Source: Algoriphagus sp. Y33 (lineage in GTDB: Bacteria; Bacteroidota; Bacteroidia; Cytophagales; Cyclobacteriaceae). Taken from it: a stretch of DNA of 64,000 nucleotides. The notes beneath the pieces are model-generated. The model was not told the origin of the DNA and did not search any database. It saw nothing but the letters and a program-made list of their open reading frames with translations. Positions 1 to 8,597 of the stretch are shown one piece after another (the first letter of the stretch is position 1; each line of letters starts with the position of its first letter). The translations under genes and the position numbers were made by a program. The stretch covers positions 2,914,001 through 2,978,000 of the forward strand of contig NZ_CP061947.1 in the NCBI RefSeq assembly GCF_014838715.1, given 5' to 3'.

Positions 1-1
1 C

Positions 2-781
2 TCATTACTATTCTTTGTCCTCTTCATAAGCCAGGCTTTAGCTCAGGACAAAGCAGACACGGTGATATACACCAAATCCAAAGTCATCAAAGTCTTCGGA
101 AATACATGGTCTTATAATCAAAAGGAAGACGGTAAATGGATTCTCGACATTGAAGAAAATGATGAAGTCAAGATCAAGGACGTTAACCAAAAAAGATTTT
201 CTGCCGGACTGGACACAGAACTGGGGATCAATCAAATAACTCCTACCGGTCGAATGCCAACGGTGAAACCCTGGGGATCGTGGTACTATGCCATCAATGT
301 GATGGGAACCACCAAAATTTCCAAAAACTTTCACCTGTACTCCAGCATCGGGGTCAACTGGTACAATTTCAAATTGGAAGACAGAAATCTAATCGCAGAA
401 AAAACTCCCGATGGAATAGTGTGGGAGGAGTTTGCCGGACCCGGTACAGGGACAAAATCTAAAATCTCAGCCTCCTACCTCAACTTCACATTGGTACCTA
501 CGCTACTTACCAATAACCATAAACTAAGGCTTGGACTAGGAGGATATGCAGGTGTAAGAATCGGTGGCCGGGGCAAATTTGTGTATGATGATGAGGATGG
601 CAAAAAACAAAAGCAGTTCGAAAAGTCCAATATGTATGCGGAGAACTTCCGCTATGGTGCACGCGCTGAAATAGGCGTAAGTGATGTGACGCTATTCTTT
701 AACTATGATTTAAATAACCTTTTCCAAGAAAACTTAGGCCCGGAAGTTCAAGCACTGAGCTTCGGAGTCACTATCCGATAA
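2..781 (+). CDS. Outer-membrane beta-barrel protein, 5' end cut by window edge
   Basis: The reading frame is open from the first bases of the window, so the true start lies outside it. The first visible residues (SLLFFVLFISQALAQDKADT) are the end of a signal peptide with a cleavage site near ALAQ-D, so the protein is exported. The rest has alternating hydrophobic and polar residues with glycine- and aromatic-rich strands (LYSSIGVNWYNF, LRLGLGGYAGVRIGGRG, YGARAEIGVSDVTLFFNYDL) and ends in LSFGVTIR, typical of small outer-membrane barrels. A GTG at 62 would give a shorter protein lacking the signal peptide and is unlikely to be the start. It lies 11 bp upstream of the DUF4097-like gene and is probably co-transcribed. 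Specific function unknown. Confidence 0.75.
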   Translation, partial: SLLFFVLFISQALAQDKADTVIYTKSKVIKVFGNTWSYNQKEDGKWILDIEENDEVKIKDVNQKRFSAGLDTELGINQITPTGRMPTVKPWGSWYYAINVMGTTKISKNFHLYSSIGVNWYNFKLEDRNLIAEKTPDGIVWEEFAGPGTGTKSKISASYLNFTLVPTLLTNNHKLRLGLGGYAGVRIGGRGKFVYDDEDGKKQKQFEKSNMYAENFRYGARAEIGVSDVTLFFNYDLNNLFQENLGPEVQALSFGVTIR

Positions 782-792
782 ACATAAAAACC

Positions 793-1722
793 ATGAAAAA
801 ATTCTTTAAATTATCCAGTTTGGCGATGGCCATGATGCTGATCTCCATTGTCAGCTTTGCGCAAAAAGTATTGGTAGATTCCAATAAAAGTTACTCCAAC
901 ATCAAAGCAATCGAAGTAAGCGGAGGCTGGCTGGATGTGACCTATCAGGGCGGTCCCGATTTTGATGTAAACGTGGAAGCCTATTTGGAATCAAACGATG
1001 AAAACCAAGACATCATTTTCGTGACGCTGGGGAATGTACTGAAGATTTCCTACGAGCAAAGCTCCAGAAGTTCATCTTGGGGGAATAACAGGAACAAAGG
1101 CTATATCAAAATCTCGGGGCCTATGAATATTGATCTGGATATGAAAAACTCTTCAGGAACCCTCACCGTGGACAAAGTAGTGGGAGACAAAACCAACTTG
1201 AGAGTATCCTCCGGTAAAATCACTGCTACAAATATTTCCGGTAATCTTGCTATCAAAGCGAGTTCAGGGTCTCTTATTATTGATAAAGTATCAGGAGACG
1301 TAGTGGCGGGCGTCACATCGGGAAATGCTGATATAAGCAATGTAGGTGGCAGCGTGGATTACCAATCTACCAGTGGATCTTTAGCTGCAGACCGGATAAA
1401 AGGCGAGCTAAGCGTTGCGCTTACCTCTGGAAACGCAAAATTGAGCAACATCGGGTCTCTGGGATCAATGAAGTTTACTTCCGGAAACATTCGTGCTACC
1501 AATGCGGGATTAAGCGGAAACACCAACTTCAACGGAACGTCGGGCAACTTTAAAATCCAAACACCTTCCAATTTGAAGGATTATAATTTCTCCTTGAAAG
1601 CATCATCAGGCAATCTCAAAGTAGGTGGAATCAACACCGGTAAAAATCTGGAAATTGATAATGACGCATCCGCCTGGGTGAAAGGATCCATCTCGTCAGG
1701 CAACATCACTATAGAGAATTAA
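793..1722 (+). CDS. DUF4097-type secreted beta-strand-repeat protein
   Basis: 309 residues with an N-terminal signal peptide (MKKFFKLSSLAMAMM to IVSFAQ). From about residue 110 to the end it is a run of ~20-residue repeats each carrying an S/T-S-G turn (NSSGTLTV, VSSGKITA, ASSGSLII, VTSGNADI, STSGSLAA, LTSGNAKL, FTSGNIRA, GTSGNFKI, ASSGNLKV, ISSGNITI). This is the pattern of the DUF4097 family, expected to form a beta-helix or beta-solenoid. Such proteins in Bacteroidota often sit beside a barrel protein or an anti-sigma factor; here the partner is the barrel gene 11 bp upstream. No enzymatic residues are evident, and a structural or adhesive envelope role is only inferred. Confidence 0.8.
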   Translation: MKKFFKLSSLAMAMMLISIVSFAQKVLVDSNKSYSNIKAIEVSGGWLDVTYQGGPDFDVNVEAYLESNDENQDIIFVTLGNVLKISYEQSSRSSSWGNNRNKGYIKISGPMNIDLDMKNSSGTLTVDKVVGDKTNLRVSSGKITATNISGNLAIKASSGSLIIDKVSGDVVAGVTSGNADISNVGGSVDYQSTSGSLAADRIKGELSVALTSGNAKLSNIGSLGSMKFTSGNIRATNAGLSGNTNFNGTSGNFKIQTPSNLKDYNFSLKASSGNLKVGGINTGKNLEIDNDASAWVKGSISSGNITIEN

Positions 1723-1740
1723 TTAGCTATAATTATCTTA

Positions 1741-1910
1741 AACCCGAATTCTGCATTAGAAAATCTACTACGGCTTCAAACCGCCTCAAAATCAGTCGCT
1801 ATGCTTCACTTTTCGCTCTCACCGTAGCGATGCTACGACTCGATCTCCAAAGTAACTGATTTTCTTGCAGTTTGAACCCTCGCTACGAATCCTAAAGCAT
1901 AGTCCGGGTT
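1741..1910. repeat. Possible MITE-like element with imperfect terminal inverted repeats
   Basis: The ends AACCCGAATTCTGCATT (1741-1757) and AAAGCATAGTCCGGGTT (1894-1910) are imperfect inverted repeats of each other (about 12-13 of 17 positions). The interior has further inverted segments around GTAGCGATGCTACG and no open frame. It lies in the gap after the DUF4097 gene. The non-coding layout fits a small non-autonomous repeat; no second copy is in this window, so the call rests on its ends alone. Confidence 0.35.
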
Positions 1911-1915
1911 AAAAG

Positions 1916-1942
1916 GCCAATCCGTTTGGGTTGGCTTTTTTT
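1916..1942 (+). terminator. Rho-independent terminator
   Basis: Stem GCCAATCC / GGGTTGGC (1916-1935, one G-T pair) with a GTTT loop followed by seven T (1936-1942). It would end transcription of the barrel/DUF4097 unit, although it is about 190 bp past the stop codon with the MITE-like element in between. Confidence 0.6.
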
Positions 1943-2306
1943 GTGCTTTAAAACCACTCAGGGCACAGAGGATTTCGCATAGGACACGACTTAGAATTAA
2001 TTGTACTACCTGCCATAGGGGTAACTCCAAGGTTTGTCAGGCTGGGTAAGAATATATTACGATTCAAAAAATAATAATAACGGTAAGGAATGCCAGTGGC
2101 TGTTTTCTATGCTTTACCGGAGGGAAGACCGAAGTAGCCTTGCTCCAAGTATCTGAAATTTTTGGCTCCGGGTCCTTGATTATTGCTTCTTGGTTCTATC
2201 AATCCCCCCTGCCCGCTTTTAATGAAAATCCTTTTTCAAGATGAATTTCGAAGTCCAAGAGGGAGGCGGCCAACGCTTCCGTTCTACCCTCTTGCTTCTT
2301 CTCCTG

Positions 2307-2462
2307 CGTCATTGCGAGGAGGCACGACAGCCTGTCCCGAACTGGATTCGGGAAAGCAATCTCACCTTGGTAAGTACTGTATCATCTTTTACGGCAAGGG
2401 CAATAAGCTCAAACAAGATTGCTTCCCCGACTCATCGGGGAAGGCTGTGCTTCGCAATGACG
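2307..2462. repeat. Dispersed inverted-repeat element (CGTCATTGCGAGGAGG type)
   Basis: Outer arms CGTCATTGCGAGG (2307-2319) and TTCGCAATGACG (ending 2462) are complementary, and GGCACGACAG / CTGTGCTTCG continues the pairing imperfectly. Inner arms AAGCAATCT (2354) and AGATTGCTT (2417) also pair, and two short palindromes built on TCCCGAA...TTCGGGA (2335-2353) and TCCCCGA...TCGGGGA (2424-2441) are nested inside. This is the layout of the CGTCATTGCGAGG repeat found dispersed in many Bacteroidota genomes. Short open frames across it are accidental. Confidence 0.6.
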
Positions 2463-2548
2463 TTCCGAACTGATCTCTGCTCTTGACTCTAGATTCTTGG
2501 CTCTTAATTCTATTATCTTGATACTAGCTACTTGATACTAGCTACTTA

Positions 2549-3037
2549 TCACTCCGGTCTAGAAGCCAATCGAATCACCTCAGCATCTTCGGTATTGAGT
2601 TTTAGCAATCTTTTGATCCGGTCAGGGGTAGGTTTACTGATAGAAAAAAAGAATAATGTCACTGCAAAAATCGCATTGTAGATAGCCCACCCAAAAAAGA
2701 GCAATCCTGCCGAACAAATCAAAGCTGTCACCAAAAGTATTATATACCGTTCACGGGTTGCACCGGCGTAGATTTTCAATTTCTTCAATAAATTATCAGT
2801 CTGAAAAACATCCTTCACACTTTTTCGAAAACGCAGGTACTGACCCACCAAAAGACCTATTCCTCCCCCTGATAAAATATGTCCCACAAACAAGGGCAAT
2901 TCAGGGAGATCCCAAGTGTCTTCTCCGGAGGATTGGTACAAATAAATCATTCCAAAAACAGGAAGGACTAAAACCAATAAAATCAAAATAAGCTGATCAA
3001 GGTTTTTGTAAACCCTCCTGTATTCTTGAATTTCCAA
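2549..3037 (-). CDS. Small integral membrane protein of unknown function
   Basis: 162 residues with four hydrophobic segments: about residues 16-34 (LILILLVLVLPVFGMIYL), 50-66 (VGHILSGGGIGLLVGQ), 97-115 and 119-131 (IFAVTLFFFS). The loops and the C-terminal ~30 residues are charged (SKPTPDRIKRLLKLNTEDAE). No motif is recognised. It follows the PaaE-type reductase gene on the same strand after 14 bp, so the two are probably co-transcribed; a link to the reductase is inferred from this spacing only. Confidence 0.7.
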   Translation of the reverse strand: MEIQEYRRVYKNLDQLILILLVLVLPVFGMIYLYQSSGEDTWDLPELPLFVGHILSGGGIGLLVGQYLRFRKSVKDVFQTDNLLKKLKIYAGATRERYIILLVTALICSAGLLFFGWAIYNAIFAVTLFFFSISKPTPDRIKRLLKLNTEDAEVIRLASRPE

Positions 3038-3051
3038 AATAGGTATTTAAA

Positions 3052-4152
3052 TTATTCAATTGTGATCTTTACATCATCCGTGAGAGGGTGTCCCACACAG
3101 CACAGCACATAACCTGCTTCAATTTCATTTGGACTCAAGCCGGCATCTTCATCCATTTTGACTTTCCCGCTCAATAAACGGCCTCTACAAGCGGTGCAAA
3201 GACCGCTTTGGCAACTGTAAGGCATATTCAGATCCTGAGAAAGCCCGGCTTCAAGGATAGTTTTGTCCGGAGATACCGTGACATCATATTCCTCCCCTTC
3301 CAAAATCACTTTCACATCCCGTGTCAATAGCCCTCCTGTAATCCCATGAGCAGCATCGTCATGTGCCTTATCAGCAGCAGCGGAGTAAAAACTTTCCCGA
3401 TGTACTTTTTCGGTGGAAACGCCCAATTGTTCCAAAACTGCCACCACATTATCCATAATTCCCTCTGGACCACAGGCAAAATATTCCTTGTCAAAATCAG
3501 GATCTGCTTCGGCTTTTTTAATAAAATCCAAAATACTTTCCTTAGTCAATCTTCCTTTAAGCCCATTCCATTCTCCACTTGGCTGACTCAAATTATGAAT
3601 CACTTCCAGCTTATCGGCATGCTTCTCCACTAACGATTCCAATTCCTTTTTGAAGATGATTTGCTCTTCATTCCGACTACAGTAAAGTAGGGAAATTTTG
3701 GAATTAGGTTCGTTCGCCAGCACTGACTTCAGAATACCCATGATCGGCGTGATTCCGCTACCGGCGGCTACCAAGAAGAAATGCTTTTTGTTTTTGGAGT
3801 GAAAATCAGTGGTAAAATTACCCAAAGGCTTCAGCACATTAATAGTCTTCCCCGGAAAAACACGCTCATTGAGGAAATTGGAAAACTTTCCTTTTGGAAC
3901 ACGCTTTACAGAAATTCCAGGAAATGGATCTACATAAGGAGAAGTACAAAGACTATAAGACCGGCGCTCCTCTTTCCCTTCGAAATCCATCACCAGCGTA
4001 AGAAACTGACCCGGCTTATAATCTAGAAACGGTTCTGGCTGCTCAAAATACAAGGTGACTGTATCTTCTGTCTCCCTCACTACCTCCCTCACTTTCAACG
4101 GTAAAAACTGCAGAGCCTTTACCTCCTTCTTTTTCTTAAATAAATTGAACAT
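3052..4152 (-). CDS. PaaE-like ferredoxin-NAD(P)H reductase (FAD, NAD, 2Fe-2S)
   Basis: 366 residues in the order FAD-binding barrel, NAD(P)-binding domain, C-terminal plant-type ferredoxin. Visible marks are the FAD motif RRSYSL (about residues 63-68), the nucleotide-binding GSGITPIMG (about 131-139), CGPEG before the linker, and a ferredoxin centre with C314, C319, C322 and C352 (CQSGLCTAC, then CCVGHP). This is the architecture of PaaE, the reductase of phenylacetyl-CoA epoxygenase, and of related NADH oxidoreductases that feed electrons to oxygenases or desaturases. No paaABCD genes are in the window, so a general electron-transfer role is safer than a phenylacetate role. The start MFNLFKKKKEVKALQ fits family length. 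Divergent from purB. Confidence 0.85.
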   Translation of the reverse strand: MFNLFKKKKEVKALQFLPLKVREVVRETEDTVTLYFEQPEPFLDYKPGQFLTLVMDFEGKEERRSYSLCTSPYVDPFPGISVKRVPKGKFSNFLNERVFPGKTINVLKPLGNFTTDFHSKNKKHFFLVAAGSGITPIMGILKSVLANEPNSKISLLYCSRNEEQIIFKKELESLVEKHADKLEVIHNLSQPSGEWNGLKGRLTKESILDFIKKAEADPDFDKEYFACGPEGIMDNVVAVLEQLGVSTEKVHRESFYSAAADKAHDDAAHGITGGLLTRDVKVILEGEEYDVTVSPDKTILEAGLSQDLNMPYSCQSGLCTACRGRLLSGKVKMDEDAGLSPNEIEAGYVLCCVGHPLTDDVKITIE

Positions 4153-4332
4153 TCCTGATCTGAGCTTTTATCTGTTTAAACGGTTGCAAAATTAAGCCAC
4201 AAACCCAAATATCCGGTCTTGCAGCTTATTATTTGCACATCTAAACCAGAAAAATGCTTCTCGGGTTCGGATTATTTAAAGGATATTTCCTGAATTAGGC
4301 AGTTTAAAACCGAACTTTTGGCTTCAAAAAAT

Positions 4333-4340
4333 TAACTTTG
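4333..4340 (+). promoter_or_regulatory. Possible Bacteroidota -7 element upstream of purB
   Basis: TAACTTTG matches the TAnnTTTG -7 consensus of Bacteroidota promoters and lies about 30 bp before the purB start. No well-spaced TTG -33 element is seen, so the call is tentative. Confidence 0.35.
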
Positions 4341-4370
4341 CAGCTTCCTTAAACAAAATTTATTTAAGAA

Positions 4371-5714
4371 ATGGAATTAAACGCATTGACCGCTGTGACC
4401 TCTATAGATGGACGCTATGCCGGCAAAACCGCTCCGCTGAGAGACTATTTTTCTGAATTTGCCCTGATTAAGTACCGCGTTCATGTAGAAGTAGAATATT
4501 TCATTGCACTTTGCGAACTTCCGTTGCCGCAATTAAAGGACTTTGACCAAAACCTTTTTGAAAATCTTCGCGCGATTGTATCGGACTTTTCACTCACTGA
4601 TGCAGATACCATCAAGGCGACCGAAAAAATCACAAACCACGATGTGAAGGCGGTGGAATATTTCCTGAAAGAGAAATTCGATGCACTGGAACTGGAAGCA
4701 CACAAGGAATTTATACACTTTGGGCTGACTTCCCAGGACATTAATAATACCGCAACTCCTTTGATGCTTAAGGAGGGCCTAAATGATGTGATTTTACCCC
4801 AACTGAACGCCGTTATCGACAGCCTCTCTGTATTGGCAACTAATTGGAAAGACATCCCAATGTTGGCAAAAACCCATGGACAACCTGCCTCACCTACCCG
4901 ATTGGGAAAGGAAATTGAAGTCTTTGTGGTTAGACTGAAAAAACAACTGGAGTTATTGGATCAAATCCCCTACTCTGCGAAATTTGGCGGAGCCACCGGA
5001 AATATGAATGCGCATCATGTCGCCTACCCTTCCTTTGAGTGGAATGAATTTGCTTTCAAATTTGTGGGAGAATACCTTGGTTTGGAAAGAAGCTATCCTA
5101 CTACCCAGATTGAGCATTATGATAATCTTGCAGCTGTTTTTGATGGATTGAAAAGAATCAATACAATCCTGTTGGATTTTTCTAAGGATGTTTGGCAGTA
5201 TGTGGCAATGAATTACTTCAAGCAGAAAATCAAAGCGGGCGAGATCGGCTCATCGGCCATGCCGCATAAAGTGAATCCGATTGATTTTGAAAATGCCGAG
5301 GGCAATCTGGGCATTGCCAATGCATTGTTGGAGCATCTGGCCGCAAAGCTTCCTGTGTCCCGGTTACAGCGTGATTTGACAGACAGCACTGTGCTTAGAA
5401 TCATAGGCGTGCCGCTTGGACATATGTTGATTTCCTTCGAATCTTTGCTGAAGGGTCTTGGTAAACTTGAACTTAATGAGGCTGCTATTCATGCGGATTT
5501 GGAAGAAAACTGGGCGGTGGTAGCAGAAGCAATCCAAACTGTCTTGAGAAGGGAGGGCTTCCCAAAACCGTATGAAGCACTCAAAGATCTCACTAGAACC
5601 AATACAAAAATCACTGAAAAATCAATTGCTGAGTTCATCTCAAATCTCCCTGTTTCTGAAGAGTTGAAAGCTGAGTTGAGTGTGATTTCTCCTTTCAACT
5701 ATACGGGGATCTAA
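4371..5714 (+). CDS. purB: Adenylosuccinate lyase
   Basis: 447 residues, full family length. The fumarase/aspartase superfamily signature GSSAMPHKVNP lies at about residues 291-301 and carries the mobile-loop serine of the catalytic site. THGQPASPTRLGKE (about 167-180) and TSQDINNTA (about 123-131) are the other conserved regions. The enzyme cleaves fumarate from SAICAR and from adenylosuccinate in purine synthesis, in the cytoplasm as a homotetramer. The start ATGGAATTAAACGC is preceded by an AT-rich leader and a possible -7 element. No other purine genes adjoin it. The REP/RAYT array begins within 60 bp of its stop codon. Confidence 0.95.
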   Translation: MELNALTAVTSIDGRYAGKTAPLRDYFSEFALIKYRVHVEVEYFIALCELPLPQLKDFDQNLFENLRAIVSDFSLTDADTIKATEKITNHDVKAVEYFLKEKFDALELEAHKEFIHFGLTSQDINNTATPLMLKEGLNDVILPQLNAVIDSLSVLATNWKDIPMLAKTHGQPASPTRLGKEIEVFVVRLKKQLELLDQIPYSAKFGGATGNMNAHHVAYPSFEWNEFAFKFVGEYLGLERSYPTTQIEHYDNLAAVFDGLKRINTILLDFSKDVWQYVAMNYFKQKIKAGEIGSSAMPHKVNPIDFENAEGNLGIANALLEHLAAKLPVSRLQRDLTDSTVLRIIGVPLGHMLISFESLLKGLGKLELNEAAIHADLEENWAVVAEAIQTVLRREGFPKPYEALKDLTRTNTKITEKSIAEFISNLPVSEELKAELSVISPFNYTGI

Positions 5715-5771
5715 GCGCTGTCAGATCCGGGATCCGCCGTCGTGTTTGGCGCCGTGCGTGTCATCATTCTG

Positions 5772-6544
5772 AAAACGTGTGTGAAGACACTCAAATCGGC
5801 GAACAGCCATTGCCGCCGTGCGTGTCTTCACGCACGGCAAATAGCACCTCTCACCGTTGTTCGGGTCCCAAACAACAAACACCAATCTTTATCTATCATT
5901 TGAAGTAATGAGTAAGAACACTCACTTGGGTGAACTGCATCTATTCTGAAAACGTGAGTGAAGACACTCACGTTGGCGGACAGCCATTGCCGCCGCGTGT
6001 GTCTTTGCGCACGGCAAACAACACACTTACCGTTGTTCGGGTCCCAAACAACAAACACCAATCTTTATCTATCATTTGAAGTAGTGAGTAAAGACACTCA
6101 CTTCGGTGAGTTGTATATAGTTTTAAAACGTGAGTGATGACACTCACGTTGGCGGACAGCAATTGCCGCCGCGTGTGTCCTCGCGCACGGCAAATAGCAC
6201 CTCTCACCGTCATTCGTCTCCTCACAAACAGCAAACTTTTTGCCGCCGTGCGTGTCCTCACGCACGGCAAACAACACACTTACCGTTGTTCGGGTCCCAA
6301 ACAACAAACACCAATCTTTATCTATCATCTGAAGTAATGAGTAAGAACACTCACTTGGGCAAGTTGTATATAGTCTTAAAACGTGAGTGATGACACTCAC
6401 GTTGGCGAACCACCGTTTCCATTTGAAAACGTAAATGGGGATTCACGTAGGCGAAGCGAACCATCACTCTGTCGCCGTGCGTGTCTTCACGCACGGAAAA
6501 ATTGCTTCTGCGCCACCGTTCGTGTCACGAACGGTAAAATCCCT
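5772..6544. repeat. REP array, left part: ~177-bp units made of stem-loops
   Basis: Head-to-tail units begin at 5772 (177 bp), 5949 (176 bp), 6125 (253 bp, with an internal duplication of the second hairpin) and 6378 (diverged, running to the RAYT gene end). In a typical unit hairpin 1 has arms AACGTGAGTG / CACTCACGTT around AAGA or ATGA. Hairpin 2 has arms GCCGTGCGTG / CACGCACGGC around TCTT. Hairpin 3 is GTTGTTCGGG / CCCAAACAAC. Hairpin 4 is a weaker AGTGAGT / ACTCACT. Between them is the conserved spacer CACCAATCTTTATCTATCAT. There is no consistent reading frame, and open frames here carry translated repeat only. A short remnant of the same type (GCCGTGCGTGTC) precedes 5772. Confidence 0.9.
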
Positions 6545-7066
6545 TTAGAGCCTTCCCCCTATGTGAGTTAAAAACCCAAAGCTGTCATAGTTTGATTCAT
6601 AAAAATTAAATGAAGAGTAAGGATAGCTAATTGGATCTAGAGCCAACATCCATTTCTTTTGACAAGGATTATTATGAATATAATCCAATTTTTGGTAGAC
6701 AACAGATGGGCTATACAGTTCAACAGCCAAGGAATCTCTTTGCCAGAATTCATGTGATTTATTGGTCAACCCAACTTTAAATTTATCCAATAAACCAGGT
6801 GATTCTTCTCTTAGTTTTTTGAGGAAATGGTGACTGGTAAATTTTAAAAAACTGGCATGTGCCAGTTCTTTGCCATTCATCTTAATATTCTCCAGTATCA
6901 AATGGACATGATTCGGCATAATCACAAAGCCGTAAACTTTCAGATACTTTTGATCTACTAAGTACATCAAGCTAGACAGAATAATTTCTTTAAAATCTCT
7001 TCTTTCCAACAAAGGAATCCAATGGTGAATAGTTGCCGTAAGAAAGTAAAGCCTATTTAGTTCCAT
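6545..7066 (-). CDS. REP-associated tyrosine transposase (RAYT, Y1/HUH family)
   Basis: 173 residues, the length of single-domain Y1 transposases. The HUH metal-binding motif is in VIMPNHVHLIL (H53, H55), after an N-terminal YFLTATIHHW strand. FWQRD (107-111) and YIHNNP (129-134) are characteristic RAYT segments, with Y129 the likely nucleophile that cuts single-stranded DNA. RAYTs are domesticated IS200/IS605-like enzymes thought to maintain or spread REP palindromes. This one sits within an array of palindromic units on both sides (5772-6544 and 7151-7635), which supports that relationship. No IS ends or target duplications are evident. Length and motifs are complete, so it may be active. 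Confidence 0.88.
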   Translation of the reverse strand: MELNRLYFLTATIHHWIPLLERRDFKEIILSSLMYLVDQKYLKVYGFVIMPNHVHLILENIKMNGKELAHASFLKFTSHHFLKKLREESPGLLDKFKVGLTNKSHEFWQRDSLAVELYSPSVVYQKLDYIHNNPCQKKWMLALDPISYPYSSFNFYESNYDSFGFLTHIGGRL

Positions 7067-7150
7067 AATATCCAGAAGCTAAAATGAAATTTGAAATCAG
7101 CCTAACAAACAGTGTTAAATTACATATTTATAAGCAATTGAGTCTCGTAT

Positions 7151-7635
7151 GTAATTCAGAATATCTGAGTAAGGACACTCACTTGGGTGAACTGCATCTA
7201 TTCTGAAAACGTGAGTGATGACACTCACGTTGGCGGACAGCCATTGCCGCCGTGCGTGTCCTCGCGCACGGCAAATAACACTCTTACCGTTGTTCGGGTC
7301 CCAAACAACAAACACCAATCTTTATCTATCATCTGAAGTAGTGAGTAAAGACACTCACTTGGGTGAGTTGTATATAGTTTTAAAACGTGAGTGAAGACAC
7401 TCACGTTGGCGAACAGCCATTGCCGCCGTGCGTGTCTTCACGCACGGCAAATAGCACCTCTCACAGTTGTTCGGGTCCCAAACAACAAACACCAATCTTT
7501 ATCTATCATTTGAAGTAGTGAGTAAGAACACTCACTTGGGTGAGTTGTATATAGTTTTAAAACGTGAGTGATGACACTCACGTTGGCGGACAGCCATTGC
7601 CGCCGTGCGTGTCTTCACGCACGGCAAATAGCACC
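7151..7635. repeat. REP array, right part
   Basis: Continuation of the ~177-bp array on the other side of the RAYT gene. There is a partial unit from about 7151, full units at 7206-7381 (176 bp) and 7382-7558 (177 bp), and a partial unit 7559-7635 that stops after hairpin 2. Sequence and order of hairpins match the left part, including CACCAATCTTTATCTATCAT and GAGTTGTATATAG before each new unit. The array ends about 25 bp from the stop codon of the CtlX-like gene. Confidence 0.9.
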
Positions 7636-7659
7636 CCACAAAGTGTTCAAATCACCCCC

Positions 7660-8592
7660 TTACTTTGTCGCCTGCAAAAAGATCTCAGCCATCATACAGC
7701 GGGCACTTCCACCCCCCAGCTTTTCGATGGTCGGGATGGATGGACTTATAATGGTGGAATATTTTTCTATCAGCTGAATCTGCCCGATATTCAAAGAATC
7801 AAGGGCAGTTTCTGACATTACCGTGAATTTTTCACCCCCGTCATTTCCTACTTCCAGCATATTTCCCGCAAAGTGAAATTTCTGTTTTGGAGTGATCGGC
7901 ACCACTTTTTTACCTGCTTGAGTCAGACACTTCTGTAAGTTCTGTTTTTCTGACGCTTTCGAAATACTATCCAAGCAGACCACCGATAAATCAGTCCCTA
8001 TATGCATCATCACATTGGTATGATATATAGGAGTGGACACACCATGGATTTCCTGCGTAGCATGGAACCCAACTACTTTGTAACCAATAAGCTTCCCCAA
8101 GTAATCCAGCGGGATAGGATGCGTCCGTTCCGAATAGCAGGCAAAAATTGTTTTGGACTGATGATCCATCACCATACTTCCTGTTCCTTCCAAATACTGG
8201 TCATCATCTTCGAAAAAACTCAGATCAATAATTTCCTCCACGGTAAACCTGCGCTTTATCAAATTCTCGATTAAGTCCTTTCTTCGCTCCAGTCTTCTGT
8301 TCGGAGAATACATGGGATACAAAATCAGTTTTCCGTCCGGGTGTGTGCTAAACCAGTTATTGGGAAATATCGCATCAGGTTTGGCAGGTGCAAAAGTATC
8401 TTCCTCTACGAGCACGTTGATCCCCTGATCTCTAAGCATAGACACGAAGTCATCAAACTCCTTTTGTGCCAGTGTGTTGATTTCAGTGGACGACCTTGTA
8501 TCCGGGTGTTGGTAAAAGTTATTGTCAGCTGTTTCGGGATTGAAGCCAAAATTCGCCGGTCGGACCATCAGAATAGTAGTGGCAGTTTGCAT
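7660..8592 (-). CDS. ctlX: CtlX-like citrulline/arginine hydrolase (amidinotransferase superfamily)
   Basis: 310 residues of the guanidino-modifying (pentein) superfamily. Marks are the N-terminal MVRPANFGFNPETADNNFYQ, DAIFPNNWFSTHPDGKLILY (substrate-binding and acidic residues), YHTNVMMHIG (catalytic His region) and the C-terminal GGGSARCMMAE with the likely catalytic Cys299. This pattern is that of CtlX, proposed to hydrolyse citrulline or a related ureido/guanidino compound in the cytoplasm. It is the second gene of a likely two-gene unit, 5 bp after the secreted beta-propeller gene. Exact substrate unproven. The REP array ends just beyond its 3' end. Confidence 0.82.
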   Translation of the reverse strand: MQTATTILMVRPANFGFNPETADNNFYQHPDTRSSTEINTLAQKEFDDFVSMLRDQGINVLVEEDTFAPAKPDAIFPNNWFSTHPDGKLILYPMYSPNRRLERRKDLIENLIKRRFTVEEIIDLSFFEDDDQYLEGTGSMVMDHQSKTIFACYSERTHPIPLDYLGKLIGYKVVGFHATQEIHGVSTPIYHTNVMMHIGTDLSVVCLDSISKASEKQNLQKCLTQAGKKVVPITPKQKFHFAGNMLEVGNDGGEKFTVMSETALDSLNIGQIQLIEKYSTIISPSIPTIEKLGGGSARCMMAEIFLQATK

Positions 8593-8597
8593 AAGTG

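Noticed and set aside
5772..7635. CRISPR-like array
   Set aside because: Units are ~177 bp with no unique spacers of constant length, the intervening sequence is itself repeated, and no cas genes are near; a RAYT/REP array fits.
5828..7815. Many overlapping open frames of 60-100 codons on both strands of the repeat array
   Set aside because: They are translations of the stem-loop repeats, change frame between units and have no protein features.
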